A stretch of 64,000 bases of DNA from JAJDXO01 sp965207535 (GCA_965207535.1 CBDBMR010000014.1:248001-312000), one strand, 5' to 3'. Numbered from the stretch's first letter, positions 24,865-34,651 are shown. Notes: a model not told the origin generated them from the letters alone. Numbers and translations are program-made.

Positions 24865-26109
24865 CTACTTCTTGTACGGGAACATGATATCCCCGGACTT
24901 GACGGTGTCTGGCTTCAGGACGACGCGCGTGCCTTCCATTTTGAACTGATCCATATTGTTCGCCTTGATGCCGCGGAACTGAATCATCAGCGCGCGAGAC
25001 GTAGCCCATTCGCCGTTCTTGCCGAATTTGACCGGTCCGACCACGGTGTTGAAGGTGGTCTTGTGGATGTACTCGGCCAGCTTCTTGTCATCCAGGGACT
25101 TGGTCGCTTCGACGGATTGACCCAGAACCTGCATGTAGGCATAGGCCCACGGCGGGAGGTAGTGACCCAGCAGGTCGACACCCTTGCCGGCGGCAGCCGC
25201 CTGATACTTCTTCAGGAACTCCTCGATGCCCGGGAACTTCAGCGTTTTCGCCGGTACCCAGAAATCATAGTTGACGAGGTTGTTCAGGCCGGGGCCGAGG
25301 TTCTTCATGATCGCCGCGAATTGCAGACCGACCATGCCGCCGCCCACCAGCTTGGCCTTGAGGCCGAGTTCGTTGGCCGCCTTGACGATACCCACGGAGT
25401 TCGCCGGATAAGACCCGAAGTAGATGATATCGGGATTGGTCGCCTGAATGGCCCGGAGGATCGGCGTGAAGTCGGCCGTGGAGGGCGGGAAGCTCTTGTC
25501 ATAGACGATGTTCAGCCCGTCCTGCTTGGCGTTCGCGCGGGCGCCCTTGACGGCGTTCTGCGCGAATTCCGCGTCCGCACCGGCAAGCGCCACGCTCTTC
25601 AGGCCCTTTTCCTTGGCGATATCGAAGAAGCCGCGGGACCAATCCTGTGCCGGGTTCGGACCGGCAGGCATGATCTGGAAGTAGCGGTCATATTTGAACT
25701 TGTGGTTCACGTCGAGACCGAACAGCCCCATGAACACCTTGCCGGAGCGCATGACGATGGGCATGGCCGGCGCGATCACGTCGGTGCCGTAGCTGGAAAC
25801 CACGAGGTCGACCTTGTCGACGTTCAGCAGCTTGGTGTAGATGGCCGGCACCTTGGCAGGCGTCGTGGCATCGTCGTAATACACCAGTTCGACGGGGCGT
25901 CCGAGAAGGCCGCCCTTCTTGTTGACGTCGTCGCGCCAGATCTCCATGGCGATCAGCGCGCTCTTGCCGCCGGCACCGAGAACGCCGGTGAGCGCCATCG
26001 AGAAACCGATCTTGATGGGCTTACCGGATTGCGCACTCACTTGCGGCGAGTAGGCAACGACCACCGCCAACGCGGCAATGGCTAGTACTAATTGTCTGAA
26101 AAATCGCAT
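24865..26109 (-). CDS. livK: ABC transporter substrate-binding protein, LivK/PBP type 1
   Basis: A 414-residue periplasmic protein with a clear signal peptide (LVLAIAALAVVVAYSPQVSAQ, cleavage after about residue 26). GKPIKIGFSMALTGVLGAGG is the usual start of the mature domain. It probably sets the substrate of the livHMGF transporter. The neighbouring molybdenum hydroxylase genes, read in the same direction, suggest that the imported compound is a heterocycle or aromatic, but this is inference. Confidence 0.88.
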   Translation of the reverse strand: MRFFRQLVLAIAALAVVVAYSPQVSAQSGKPIKIGFSMALTGVLGAGGKSALIAMEIWRDDVNKKGGLLGRPVELVYYDDATTPAKVPAIYTKLLNVDKVDLVVSSYGTDVIAPAMPIVMRSGKVFMGLFGLDVNHKFKYDRYFQIMPAGPNPAQDWSRGFFDIAKEKGLKSVALAGADAEFAQNAVKGARANAKQDGLNIVYDKSFPPSTADFTPILRAIQATNPDIIYFGSYPANSVGIVKAANELGLKAKLVGGGMVGLQFAAIMKNLGPGLNNLVNYDFWVPAKTLKFPGIEEFLKKYQAAAAGKGVDLLGHYLPPWAYAYMQVLGQSVEATKSLDDKKLAEYIHKTTFNTVVGPVKFGKNGEWATSRALMIQFRGIKANNMDQFKMEGTRVVLKPDTVKSGDIMFPYKK

Positions 26110-26255
26110 CGAAGACGCCTCCCAGAATTGATTTCAAAACCTCACCGGATCGTTTCGTCAGTGTCCGGCATCGAAAAATTCGAGGTGACGGTAGCACACG
26201 GAAATTGCCCACGAAAGCGCGAAAGCAGCGTGAAAATTTTCCGCTTGGACGATGG

Positions 26256-28640
26256 CTATTCTGTCTTGCCGAGCGCGCGAAGCACACGTTCCGGAGTCAT
26301 CGGGTTGACAGTCAACCGTGCACCCAACGGCAGCAGGGCGTCGTTGACCGCGTTAAGGATCGCCGCGGGCGCCCCGCCGGTCCCGCCTTCCCCGGCGCCT
26401 TTCGCGCCGAGTTCGGAATCGCTATTGGGACTGGTCACGTGGCCAACCTCGATGTCGGGCATCTCCGCGGCCATGGGCACCAGATAGTCGGCGAGGTTGC
26501 CGTTGAGCAGCTGCCCTTCGTCGCTGTAGAGGCACTCTTCATAGAGCGCGCCGCCGATGCCCTGGATCACGCCGCCGCGCACCTGCTCCTCCACCAGCAA
26601 CGGATTAATCACCGTGCCGCAATCTTCGACCACCCAATAGTTAAGCAGTTTCACCATGCCTGTATCCACATCGACCTCGGCGTAGGAGCAATGGATGCCG
26701 TTGGTGAACGCGAAGGGAAACTTCTTGGGCACGTGGTGCCGGGTCGCAATGAGCTCCGACTGATAATCCTTGGGCAGGGTATCGGCCCGGTAGTAGACCA
26801 CCCGTCCGACCTCGGCGAGGCTGATCCGTTCGTTGCCCGTATCGGCATCGACAACCGCGTTGTCCCGGATATCGAGCTTCCGCGGTTCCGACTGCAGCAT
26901 GATGCCGGCAACTTCCAATACCTGATCCCGAAGGGCGTGGCCGGCCTGTGCCGCCGCTTCCCCGGCGATGCCGGTGCCGCGGGACGCCCAGGTGCCGCCG
27001 CCATAAGGGGTGATTTCCGTATCGCCGGTGATGATCTTGATCTTGTCCGGGGTCACGCCGACCGCCGTCGCGGCGACCTGTGAAAGGACCGCTTCGGCGC
27101 CTTGCCCCTGTTCGGTGACGCCCGAGGCAACAATCAGGTTGCCCTTGGCATCCAGGCGCAGAGTCACACCGTCCTGGGCCGAGATCGGCGCGCCGCCAAC
27201 CCCGTAGAACATGGGGCTGGGGCTCGTCACCTCGATCATGCAGGCAAATCCGATACCGCGATAGATACCGGATTCCCGCGCCTTCTTCTGGTCGGCTCGC
27301 AACCCTGCGTAGTCCACCATACTGAGCAGCTTGTCCTTGGCCGCATGGTGGGAGAGCTTGTCGAACGGCATGCCGGTGACGGATTTGGTCGGATAGGCAT
27401 CGTCGGGAATCAGGTTCTTTTCCCGAATTTCCACCACATCCATACCCAATTCCTGGGCCGCATGATCGACCAGCGCTTCCTGTATCGCGATGGCGATGGG
27501 GTGGCCGACCGCCCGGTATTGGCACATCAACGGCTTGTTCTGAAACACCACCCGCCCCCGCGCCCGGTAGTTTTCGATGGTGTAGGGCCCGCCGGTCAGA
27601 TTGAGCACCTGATTGATCTCGATTCCGCTTGACCGCGGGTACATGGAGTAGGGTCCGATACCGGTAAGGTCGTCGAAATCGATGGCGAGGATTTTGCCGT
27701 CCTCTGCAACCGCCATCCGTGCCTTGATCGTGTGATGGCGGGCATGAATGTCGGCCGTGAAGCTTTCCATCCGGTCGGGGATGAATTTCACCGGCCGCTT
27801 CAGAAGCATGGTCAACGCGGCGGTCGCGATCTCGTCGCCGTAGGTGTGCACCTTGATGCCGAACGCACCGCCCACATCCTTGCAAATCACCCGAACCCGA
27901 TGCTCGTCCAGACCGAAGTGCTTGGCGAAGATGGCCTGAAGCATGTGCGGACCCTGGGTCGACATGTAGACCGTGAGCTCTTCCTCGGACGGATCCCAAC
28001 TGGAGATAATGGATCTGGGTTCCAGCGTGACGCCGGTGTGGCGGCCGAAGGTGAACTCGTCCTCGACGACCACAGCCGCCTGATCGAACGCGGCGTCCAC
28101 ATCGCCTTCGTCGACGATCCGCTCCCAACAGAGATTGTTGCCGTACTCTTCGTGGATCACCGGTGCGTCGGCATCGAGCGCCGCCGTCATGTCGCAGGCG
28201 GCCGGCAGTTCGGCCCAGTCCACCTCGACCAGTTCGACGGCGTCCTCGGCCTGCGCGCGGGTCTCGGCGACCACGGCAACCACCGGCTCACCCTGCCAGC
28301 GGGCCCTGTCGATGGCCATCGGGTATTGCGGAGGTGAGCGCATGCCCTCCAGATGGGAGAGGACACCGACCCAGGGTTCACACAGTTCGGCAATTTCCTT
28401 TCCGGTGAAGATCCCGGCGACCCCCGGCGCCGCCTTGGCCGCATCGACGTTGATCGATTTGATGTCGGCGTGGGCGAACGGTGAGCGCAGGTACGCCGCA
28501 TGGACCATTCGCGGCAGCTTGATGTCGTCGGTGAACGTGCCGCGGCCATGGAGCAACCGCTGAACGTTGGGACGGGGAACCGAGCGGCCGATATAGCTGT
28601 TGGGCCGGTCGTGAACGGTGACAACGGGGCTATCAGCCAT
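26256..28640 (-). CDS. Molybdenum hydroxylase large subunit (xanthine oxidase/CoxL family)
   Basis: A 794-residue molybdopterin cytosine dinucleotide-binding subunit. SYIGRSVPRPNVQRLLHGRGTFTDDIKLP, GQGAEAVLSQVAATAVGV and the C-terminal GAKGAGEGGTGGAPAAI loop with the catalytic Glu are intact. The AYxCSFR loop of true CO dehydrogenase is absent (GGAFGIKVHTYGDE is found there), so CO oxidation is unlikely. It probably hydroxylates a heterocycle or aldehyde. The ATG at 28640 overlaps the stop of the 2Fe-2S subunit gene. Maturation genes are not in the window. Confidence 0.88.
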   Translation of the reverse strand: MADSPVVTVHDRPNSYIGRSVPRPNVQRLLHGRGTFTDDIKLPRMVHAAYLRSPFAHADIKSINVDAAKAAPGVAGIFTGKEIAELCEPWVGVLSHLEGMRSPPQYPMAIDRARWQGEPVVAVVAETRAQAEDAVELVEVDWAELPAACDMTAALDADAPVIHEEYGNNLCWERIVDEGDVDAAFDQAAVVVEDEFTFGRHTGVTLEPRSIISSWDPSEEELTVYMSTQGPHMLQAIFAKHFGLDEHRVRVICKDVGGAFGIKVHTYGDEIATAALTMLLKRPVKFIPDRMESFTADIHARHHTIKARMAVAEDGKILAIDFDDLTGIGPYSMYPRSSGIEINQVLNLTGGPYTIENYRARGRVVFQNKPLMCQYRAVGHPIAIAIQEALVDHAAQELGMDVVEIREKNLIPDDAYPTKSVTGMPFDKLSHHAAKDKLLSMVDYAGLRADQKKARESGIYRGIGFACMIEVTSPSPMFYGVGGAPISAQDGVTLRLDAKGNLIVASGVTEQGQGAEAVLSQVAATAVGVTPDKIKIITGDTEITPYGGGTWASRGTGIAGEAAAQAGHALRDQVLEVAGIMLQSEPRKLDIRDNAVVDADTGNERISLAEVGRVVYYRADTLPKDYQSELIATRHHVPKKFPFAFTNGIHCSYAEVDVDTGMVKLLNYWVVEDCGTVINPLLVEEQVRGGVIQGIGGALYEECLYSDEGQLLNGNLADYLVPMAAEMPDIEVGHVTSPNSDSELGAKGAGEGGTGGAPAAILNAVNDALLPLGARLTVNPMTPERVLRALGKTE

Positions 28641-29134
28641 TATTTCTCTCCCCGGTTTTTGCCAGTTTCCTCTATGGCGTCGACGATGGCCTGGTAACCG
28701 GTGCACCGGCAGAAATTGCCGGAAATATGCTCCCGGATTTCCGTTCGATCGGCGCCGGGGTTCTCGGCCAGCAGTTCGGCGGCCGTCATCAGCATGCCCG
28801 GCGTGCAGAAGCCGCATTGTGCCGCATTGCGGGTCCTGAAGCTTTCCTGCAGATCGGCGATCTCGCCGCTTTCCGACAGGCCTTCTATGGTCAGGACCTC
28901 GGCGCCGTCGGCCTGGACGGCCAGCATCAGGCAGCCGCGGACGATGGTCCCGTCGACCCTGACGGTACACGCGCCGCAAACGCCGTGTTCGCATCCGATG
29001 TGGCTGCCGGTGAGTTCCAGTTCCTCGCGGAGGAAATCGACGAGGTTCATCCGGGGCTCGAGCGCGCGCGAGACCCGTTCGCCGTTGACCGTCGCGGTCA
29101 CGACGACAGGGGGAATATCGATTGAATCCGGCAT
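28640..29134 (-). CDS. Molybdenum hydroxylase 2Fe-2S subunit
   Basis: A 164-residue electron-transfer subunit with two [2Fe-2S] clusters. Cluster II ligands are Cys48, Cys53, Cys56 and Cys68 (CEHGVCGACTVRVDG); cluster I ligands are Cys107, Cys110, Cys142 and Cys144 (CGFCTPGML and CRCTGY). All eight are present. It passes electrons from the Mo site to the FAD subunit and sits between those two genes with one-base to few-base gaps. Confidence 0.93.
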   Translation of the reverse strand: MPDSIDIPPVVVTATVNGERVSRALEPRMNLVDFLREELELTGSHIGCEHGVCGACTVRVDGTIVRGCLMLAVQADGAEVLTIEGLSESGEIADLQESFRTRNAAQCGFCTPGMLMTAAELLAENPGADRTEIREHISGNFCRCTGYQAIVDAIEETGKNRGEK

Positions 29135-29137
29135 GGT

Positions 29138-29986
29138 CTACGCTCCCGCGATGCGCTTCAGCGCCCGCTCGGTCATCACCCGCGCCAAGTGAAGCTTGGT
29201 CGCGGCGGTGGAATTCATGTCGTCAAACGGGTCGAGGTCGCCCTCAAGCGCCGACTGCGCCGCCCCGATGCTCGCCTCATCAATGGCGTTGCCGGCAAGC
29301 GCGGCCCCCGCCCCTTCGGCCAGTATGGGCGTACCGCCGGCGGCCAGGTAGACCAGCCGGGCGGCCTCCACGGTATCTCCGTTTACGGTGACGGATGCCA
29401 TGACGCCGGCCATGCCGTAATCCCCATGACGCCGTGCCACCTCTTCGACGGCGAAGCGCTGGTTGTCGTCGGCTGCCGGCACTTCGATGGCGGTGATCAG
29501 CTCACCGTCTTCGAGCGCCGTATCGTAGAGACCACGGAAAAATTCGCCGGCGCTCACGTTGCGGCGACCGCCTGAACCGGCAATCTCGACCGTTCCGTCG
29601 AGCGCCAGCAGGCACGCCGGCAGTTCGGCGGCGGGATCGGCAAAGGCGATGCTGCCCCCGACGGTCCCGCGGTTGCGGATGGCCGGGTGGGCAATCAACG
29701 GCACCGCTTCGGCGATCAGCGGCGCCTGCGCTGCGATGACCTCGGACCTCTCCAGTTCCCGGTGACGGGTCAGCGCGCCGATACGAACCGTGCCGCCGTC
29801 GGCGGAGATGCCGGACAATTCCTCGATGCCGTTGATATCGACCAGCAGTTCGGGCGCGCTCAGGCGCATGTTGAGGGTGGCAACCAAGCTTTGGCCGCCG
29901 GCGAGAAGGGTTGCGTCACCATCGAGGAGGGAGATCGCCTCATCGACGGAGGACGGCTTGGCGTAATTGAATGGTGCAGGTTTCAC
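29138..29986 (-). CDS. Molybdenum hydroxylase FAD-binding subunit
   Basis: A 282-residue CoxM/CutM-type protein. FAD-binding motifs are GGQSLVATLNMRLSAPELLVDI (residues about 31-53) and AHPAIRNRGTVGGSIAFADPAAELPA. It starts at a GTG codon (29986); homology begins immediately (KPAPFNYAKPSSVDEAI). It is the first gene of the FAD-FeS-Mo operon, read towards the liv genes. The 244 bp upstream to the tctC start show no clear promoter. Confidence 0.9.
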   Translation of the reverse strand: MKPAPFNYAKPSSVDEAISLLDGDATLLAGGQSLVATLNMRLSAPELLVDINGIEELSGISADGGTVRIGALTRHRELERSEVIAAQAPLIAEAVPLIAHPAIRNRGTVGGSIAFADPAAELPACLLALDGTVEIAGSGGRRNVSAGEFFRGLYDTALEDGELITAIEVPAADDNQRFAVEEVARRHGDYGMAGVMASVTVNGDTVEAARLVYLAAGGTPILAEGAGAALAGNAIDEASIGAAQSALEGDLDPFDDMNSTAATKLHLARVMTERALKRIAGA

Positions 29987-30230
29987 GTCAGACCCGGGTG
30001 AAGTTGTTCATGGGGCCGCCGAGACGGCGTTGGTTATTGATTCGTACCTTGCCCAACTCGACCAAGGAGAGTCAACGCACCTCGACGTACGCGTAACTTG
30101 TCCGACCTGCGGTCACAATCTTGACTCGTGGCGGACCCGTCACTAGGTTCCAGTCTTCTATAAGACCGCTCACGTTCCAGTGAGTTCAATTTCCAATCGG
30201 TTTCTAAATTTCCTACCAGGAGTGTCCAAA

Positions 30231-30819
30231 ATGAGAAAATCCATCAGAGGCTCTTCGGCGGTGTTCGCCACCGCCATCGGCGCAGCTGCCCTCATGGCTG
30301 TGACCGCCACCGACGCAAGGGCGGATTGGCCGGAGCGTCCGATTACGGTCGTCGTGATGTATGGCGCCGGCGGCGGTACCGATACCGTTCTTCGTACGCT
30401 GGTTGGTGAAATGACCAAATCGACGGGCTGGAAAATCAACGTCATCAACAAGCCGGGTGCGGTCGGCGGTGTTGCGACCAAGTTTGTCGCGGGCAAGAAA
30501 GCCGACGGCTACACGCTGTTGGGGGCGGCCAATTACAATAAGTACGCCAGCGTCATGGGTCACACCGAAACGCGGGCCTGGAAAGACTGGCAGTACATGC
30601 AGGCCGCGAATTCCCTTGGCAGCTGGTCCGTCCGTCCGGACTCCAAGTTCAAGACCTTCGAAGACGTCATCAAAGCGGCGCGGGCCAATCCCGGAAAGGT
30701 CACCATCTCGACCTCCGGCACCGGCGGTCTGTGGCATGAACTGGCCGCGGTCGTTGCCGTGTCGGCAGGCGTGACCTTGAAGTACGTTCCCTACAAGGGC
30801 GGCAAACCGGCGACGCTTG
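30231..30819 (+). pseudogene. tctC: Truncated TctC/Bug-family solute-binding protein
   Basis: The frame starts at ATG 30231 after an AGGAG site, with a signal peptide ending TDARAD. It matches the Bug family (WPERPITVVVMYGAGGGTDT, KADGYTLLGAANYNK, GLWHELAAVVAVSAG, YVPYKGGKPAT) up to about residue 196. Family members have about 320 residues. At 30820 the sequence changes to the C-terminal part of an IS110 transposase, and the missing third of tctC is not found further on. The gene is therefore inactivated by insertion plus deletion. It heads the tctB-tctA operon. Confidence 0.88.
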
Positions 30820-31227
30820 CCGGCCTGCCGCCTGCTGATGACCGTGCCCGGAGTCGGACCGCTCACGGCGCTGGCCTATGTGAGTACCATCGGCGACGCC
30901 GGGCGCTTCGCCCGATCGCGCAGCTTGGGCGCTTATCTCGGGCTGACCTCCAGACGTTGGCAATCGGGCGAGATGGATTACAGCGGGTGCATCTCCAAGC
31001 ACGGCGACGCGATGCTGCGCAGCTTATTGTACGAGGCCGCCAACAGCCTGCTTGTGGTGGTGCGCCGGGCCCATCCGCTCAAGGACTGGGCGCGGCGGAT
31101 CAAAAAGCGGACCAGCCACAAGAAGGCCTGCGTGGCCCTGGCGCGCAAGCTTGCGGTGATCCTCCATCGCATGTTGATCACTGGCGAGCCGTTCCGCTGG
31201 CCGGCCCGAGAGATTCAGGCGGCATGA
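30817..31227 (+). pseudogene. IS110-family transposase, C-terminal remnant
   Basis: About 135 residues corresponding to the Transposase_20 domain of IS110-type enzymes: LMTVPGVGPLTALAYVST, ARSRSLGAYLGLTSRR, GCISKHGDAMLRSLLYEAAN and KLAVILHRMLITGE. Family members have 330-400 residues with an N-terminal DEDD domain, which is missing here. The left junction lies inside tctC without a recognisable element end, so the element was cut by deletion. Confidence 0.87.
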
Positions 31228-31552
31228 GTGAGAGAACGGACTGCGTAGACGACGGTAACGAGCACGAGGAGACAACATAGTTCCGCACGAGCGGAAAGGC
31301 GCGTCCCCGCCGGGACGTCGGCCGAGGCCATCCCGTTTTATGTGTTGCAAGGCGGCTCAGGCCGCCAACAATGCGTCCTCTGACCCTGGGAGGCCGAAGC
31401 CAAAGGGCACCATCATGAAGCAAGCCAGCCAGAGCGCCGGCAAAGACTTCGTAGACAACCCTGTACCCGGCGGCGGCAAGCCCGGAGGAGTTGACCCGAA
31501 CGCCGGAATTAGACAACACACAAAAAGTCCTTAGGGCAAAGGCCGCTCCGCG
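31228..31552 (+). other. Non-coding right end of the IS110 remnant
   Basis: This 325-bp stretch has no convincing gene. It lies between the transposase stop and tctB. In the IS1111 subgroup of IS110 elements the region after the transposase encodes the bridge RNA, so part of that RNA may survive here. The segment near 31420-31530 (GGCAAAGACTTCGTAGACAA and on) can be read as a short frame, but this is probably chance. The exact right border of the element could not be fixed. Confidence 0.4.
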
Positions 31553-32167
31553 ATGGCAGAAGGACAAAAATCCGGAATAGAATCCGACATCGAGAACCTG
31601 GAAAAAGGCGTCTTTACCGGCGAGGAAGGCAGCGACGAGCGATCCTCTCCACGCAAGGACTTCATCGCTTCGATCGCCGTCGCGGCACTTGGCATATTTG
31701 CTATGATCCTGTCTGTCCGGCTCGGCAACCCGGAGAGCATATATACGGCGCCGGGCGTCCTGCCGTTTATCACCGGCGCGAGCCTCGTGGTGATGGCGAT
31801 TGGTTTGTTCCTGAAAACCAAACGGCGTTACGGATTGGATGAAATGCTCGCGGGCGACAGCCTGCGGGCCGTCGGGAATTACCTCTCCGATCCCGAAGCC
31901 CGCCGCACATTGATGCTGATGGCGGTGATCTTCGCCTACGTCATGATCCTCGGTCAGGTCGACCTGGATTGGCGGTTCAAGACGGCGATCTACACCTTCC
32001 GAATCTCCGGGTTCGAACTGATTTCGATACCCTTCATCTTCTTCATCTTGCGATTTTTCTGGCGCTCCACCCTTCTCAATTGTTTTTTGGTGGCGACCGG
32101 TATCGTCGTCTTCCTGGCGGTCGTCTTCCGGGACGGCTTTCAGATTCTTCTCCCCGGCGCGGGTTGA
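31553..32167 (+). CDS. tctB: Tripartite tricarboxylate transporter small permease TctB
   Basis: A 204-residue membrane protein with a charged N-terminal tail of about 35 residues and four hydrophobic segments (FIASIAVAALGIFAMIL, GVLPFITGASLVVMAIGLFL, TLMLMAVIFAYVMI and the C-terminal pair). Size, topology and position before tctA identify it as TctB. Its own solute-binding gene upstream is destroyed, so the complex needs a binding protein from elsewhere. Confidence 0.82.
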   Translation: MAEGQKSGIESDIENLEKGVFTGEEGSDERSSPRKDFIASIAVAALGIFAMILSVRLGNPESIYTAPGVLPFITGASLVVMAIGLFLKTKRRYGLDEMLAGDSLRAVGNYLSDPEARRTLMLMAVIFAYVMILGQVDLDWRFKTAIYTFRISGFELISIPFIFFILRFFWRSTLLNCFLVATGIVVFLAVVFRDGFQILLPGAG

Positions 32168-32178
32168 GGAGACAGGGC

Positions 32179-33669
32179 ATGTTCGAGCTCCAGGAAGTCA
32201 TCACCCAGGCCGCCATCGCCTTTCAGCCCTGGATGATCTTCGTCTGCCTGATCGGCGTGACCCTGGGCATCCTGTGGGGCGCAATGCCGGGCCTGTCGAC
32301 GACCATGGCGATGGCCCTGCTGATCGGGCTCTCCGTCGGCATGTCTCAACATGTCGCCATCATGTTCATGCTCGGCGTATACACGGGCAGTGTATTCGGC
32401 GGCGCCATCTCCGCGGTGTTGATCAACATTCCGGGCACGCCCGATGCGGTGCCCACCATGATGGAAGGCCATGCCCTGGCCAAGCGGGGCGAAGGCGGCC
32501 TGGCGCTCGGTACCGCGATCATGGGCTCGTTCATGGGCAACTGGATCGGCATCGTTCTCCTGATCGCATTTATTCCGGCCATTCTGTTTCTCGCCCTGCA
32601 GTTCCGATCCTGGGAAATGTTCCTGCTGTCCATGTGGGGGATCGCCATCTGCGGCTCCATGTCCGCAGGCGACATGCCGATCAAAGGTTGGATTTCCGGC
32701 TGGATCGGCCTGCTGATTTCGTTCGTCGGGCTCGATGCCATTCACGGCGTGCCGCGCTTCACCTTCGGGCTTCGCATTTTGGAGGACGGCATCAGCTACA
32801 TACCGCTGCTGATCGGCCTGTTTGGGCTGACGGAAATTTTGAAGGTGCTGCCGCAATACAGCCCGCCGGGCATTCCGAGCGAGGTCGGCAAAATCGTTCC
32901 GCCGATGAAGAAGCTGATCGGCTACACCCGGACCGCTGTCCGCTCCGGGATCATCGGCACGATCATCGGCGCCATCCCGGGCGCCGGCGCCAATGTCGCG
33001 TCGTTCCTGTCCTATGACATCGGCCGGCGGCGGGCGAAGCCGGAAGAACGCAAAAAATGGGGCAAGGGGTCGTATGAGGCCATCGTTTCGGCGGAAGTGG
33101 CCAACAACGCCAATGTGGGCGGCTCCATGCTGCCGACCCTGACGTTGGGCATTCCGGGCAATGCCGCGGCGGCGGCCATTCTCGCCGCTCTGGAAATGAA
33201 GAACGTGGTGGTCGGCCCGACCATCCAAACGGAAAACCCCGGCATCATATTCTTCATCTACATCGGCCTGATCATCGCCAACTTCCTGATGTATTTCATG
33301 GCGATCGCGCTGATCAAACCGTGCGTCAAGCTGTTCAGCCTGCCGCGCACGCTGTTGATGCCGCTGATCATTCCAATCTGCGTGATGGGCGCTTTCGCCG
33401 TCAGCCTGAATTATTTCGACGTCTATCTGATGTTCACCGCCGGCATCGTCGGCTACATCCTGCATCGCTTCGGCTTTCCCTTGGCGCCGATGGTGCTTGC
33501 GGTCATCCTCGGTCCGCTGGCCGATGAGAACCTGCGCCGGGCCTTGCTGGTGTTCGAGGACAGATCATTCTGGTGGATCATCTCGGAGCGGCCGATCGGC
33601 ACCATTCTCATCGTGATCGTCCTCTACACCTTCTACGACGGCATCTTCCGGAGAGGGAAGCAGGCGTGA
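32179..33669 (+). CDS. tctA: Tripartite tricarboxylate transporter large permease TctA
   Basis: A 496-residue permease with about 11-12 hydrophobic segments. LGILWGAMPGLSTTMAMALLIG, AVLINIPGTPDAVPTMMEGHALAKRG and AIPGAGANVASFLSYDIGRR are TctA hallmarks. The ATG at 32179 follows TTGAGGAGACAGG; in-frame upstream sequence to 31969 lies inside tctB. It is apparently intact despite loss of tctC. Confidence 0.92.
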   Translation: MFELQEVITQAAIAFQPWMIFVCLIGVTLGILWGAMPGLSTTMAMALLIGLSVGMSQHVAIMFMLGVYTGSVFGGAISAVLINIPGTPDAVPTMMEGHALAKRGEGGLALGTAIMGSFMGNWIGIVLLIAFIPAILFLALQFRSWEMFLLSMWGIAICGSMSAGDMPIKGWISGWIGLLISFVGLDAIHGVPRFTFGLRILEDGISYIPLLIGLFGLTEILKVLPQYSPPGIPSEVGKIVPPMKKLIGYTRTAVRSGIIGTIIGAIPGAGANVASFLSYDIGRRRAKPEERKKWGKGSYEAIVSAEVANNANVGGSMLPTLTLGIPGNAAAAAILAALEMKNVVVGPTIQTENPGIIFFIYIGLIIANFLMYFMAIALIKPCVKLFSLPRTLLMPLIIPICVMGAFAVSLNYFDVYLMFTAGIVGYILHRFGFPLAPMVLAVILGPLADENLRRALLVFEDRSFWWIISERPIGTILIVIVLYTFYDGIFRRGKQA

Positions 33670-33760
33670 TTTCGCGGGCTTGCGGGCTGTCTTTTGCGGA
33701 ATTGGCTGGGTAAAATCCCGGCCAATCAAACAACAATCCTTCCGCTTCAGGGATCAGCAC

Positions 33761-34651
33761 ATGCGACTAGTCACGTTCACCGCCAACGGCGCGGAATCCA
33801 TTGGCATCTTGGATGGCGATACCGTTGTCGGCCTTTCCCAGGCCGCGCCGGACCTGCCCGCCGACATGAACAGCTTCATCGAAGCCGGCCATGCGGCCCT
33901 CGCGCAGGCGGCTGAGGCGGTCGCGAATGCGGGCGAGGACGCGAAACATCCCGTGGGCGAGGTCAAACTGCTCTCTCCAATCCCCGTGCCGCGCAGGGAC
34001 GTGATGGCGGTGGGACGGAACTATCACGAGCATGCCAGGGAATTCCACGATTCCGGCTTTGACGCCACCGCCGGGGCGACGGCAGTTCCGGATCATCCGA
34101 TCATTTTCACCAAAGCGACCACCAGTGTTTCCGGCCCCGGCGATCCCATTCTCACGGAGTTGGATCCGACCGGCTCCGTCGACTACGAGGGCGAACTTGC
34201 CGTGATCATCGGCAAGGAAGGCCGCGGCATCTCCAGGGACGACGCCTTCGACTACGTTTACGGTTACACGGTCTGCAACGATCTCACCGCCCGCAATCTG
34301 CAGCACCAGCACAAGCAATGGTTCATCGGCAAGAGCCCCGACGGCTACTGCCCGCTTGGCCCCGCAATCGTGACCGCCGACGAGGCCGGCCATCCCGACG
34401 ATTTCCGGCTCACCACCCGCGTGAATGGCGAAAAGCGCCAGGATTCCAGCTGCAGCGCGCTGATATTCGATATTCCGACCCTGATCGAATGCATCTCGGC
34501 CGGGATCACCCTCAAGCCGGGCGACATCATCGCCACCGGCACCCCGGTCGGCGTTGGTATCGGCTTCGATCCGCCCATCTTTCTGAAACCGGGCGACGTG
34601 GTGAGCGTCACCATCGAGCCCCTGGGGACACTGGAAAACCCGGTGCGATAG
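33761..34651 (+). CDS. Fumarylacetoacetate hydrolase-family protein
   Basis: A 296-residue FAH-fold enzyme. The N-terminal cap (MRLVTFTANGAESIGILDGD) is followed by the catalytic domain with VGRNYHEHA, the metal ligands in DYEGELAVIIGKEGRG, and YTVCNDLTARNLQ. GDIIATGTPVGVGIG is the usual C-terminal signature. Relatives are hydrolases or decarboxylases/hydratases of 2-oxo acids in aromatic degradation. It opens a catabolic group of four genes after tctA. Confidence 0.87.
   Translation: MRLVTFTANGAESIGILDGDTVVGLSQAAPDLPADMNSFIEAGHAALAQAAEAVANAGEDAKHPVGEVKLLSPIPVPRRDVMAVGRNYHEHAREFHDSGFDATAGATAVPDHPIIFTKATTSVSGPGDPILTELDPTGSVDYEGELAVIIGKEGRGISRDDAFDYVYGYTVCNDLTARNLQHQHKQWFIGKSPDGYCPLGPAIVTADEAGHPDDFRLTTRVNGEKRQDSSCSALIFDIPTLIECISAGITLKPGDIIATGTPVGVGIGFDPPIFLKPGDVVSVTIEPLGTLENPVR

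Noticed and set aside
24784..26085. A 433-codon open frame on the plus strand
   Set aside because: It is the antisense shadow of the LivK gene, which has a signal peptide and family motifs.
26256..28640. CO dehydrogenase as the function of the molybdenum hydroxylase
   Set aside because: The AYxCSFR active-site loop of aerobic CO dehydrogenase is missing from the large subunit.
31340..31534. A 64-codon gene after the IS110 remnant
   Set aside because: It has low complexity (Gly, Pro, Lys) and no ribosome-binding site. It lies in what is probably the non-coding end of the element.
32140..33465. A 441-codon open frame on the minus strand
   Set aside because: It is antisense to tctA; the sequence is rich in His, Asp and Gln in the way typical of shadow frames of membrane proteins.
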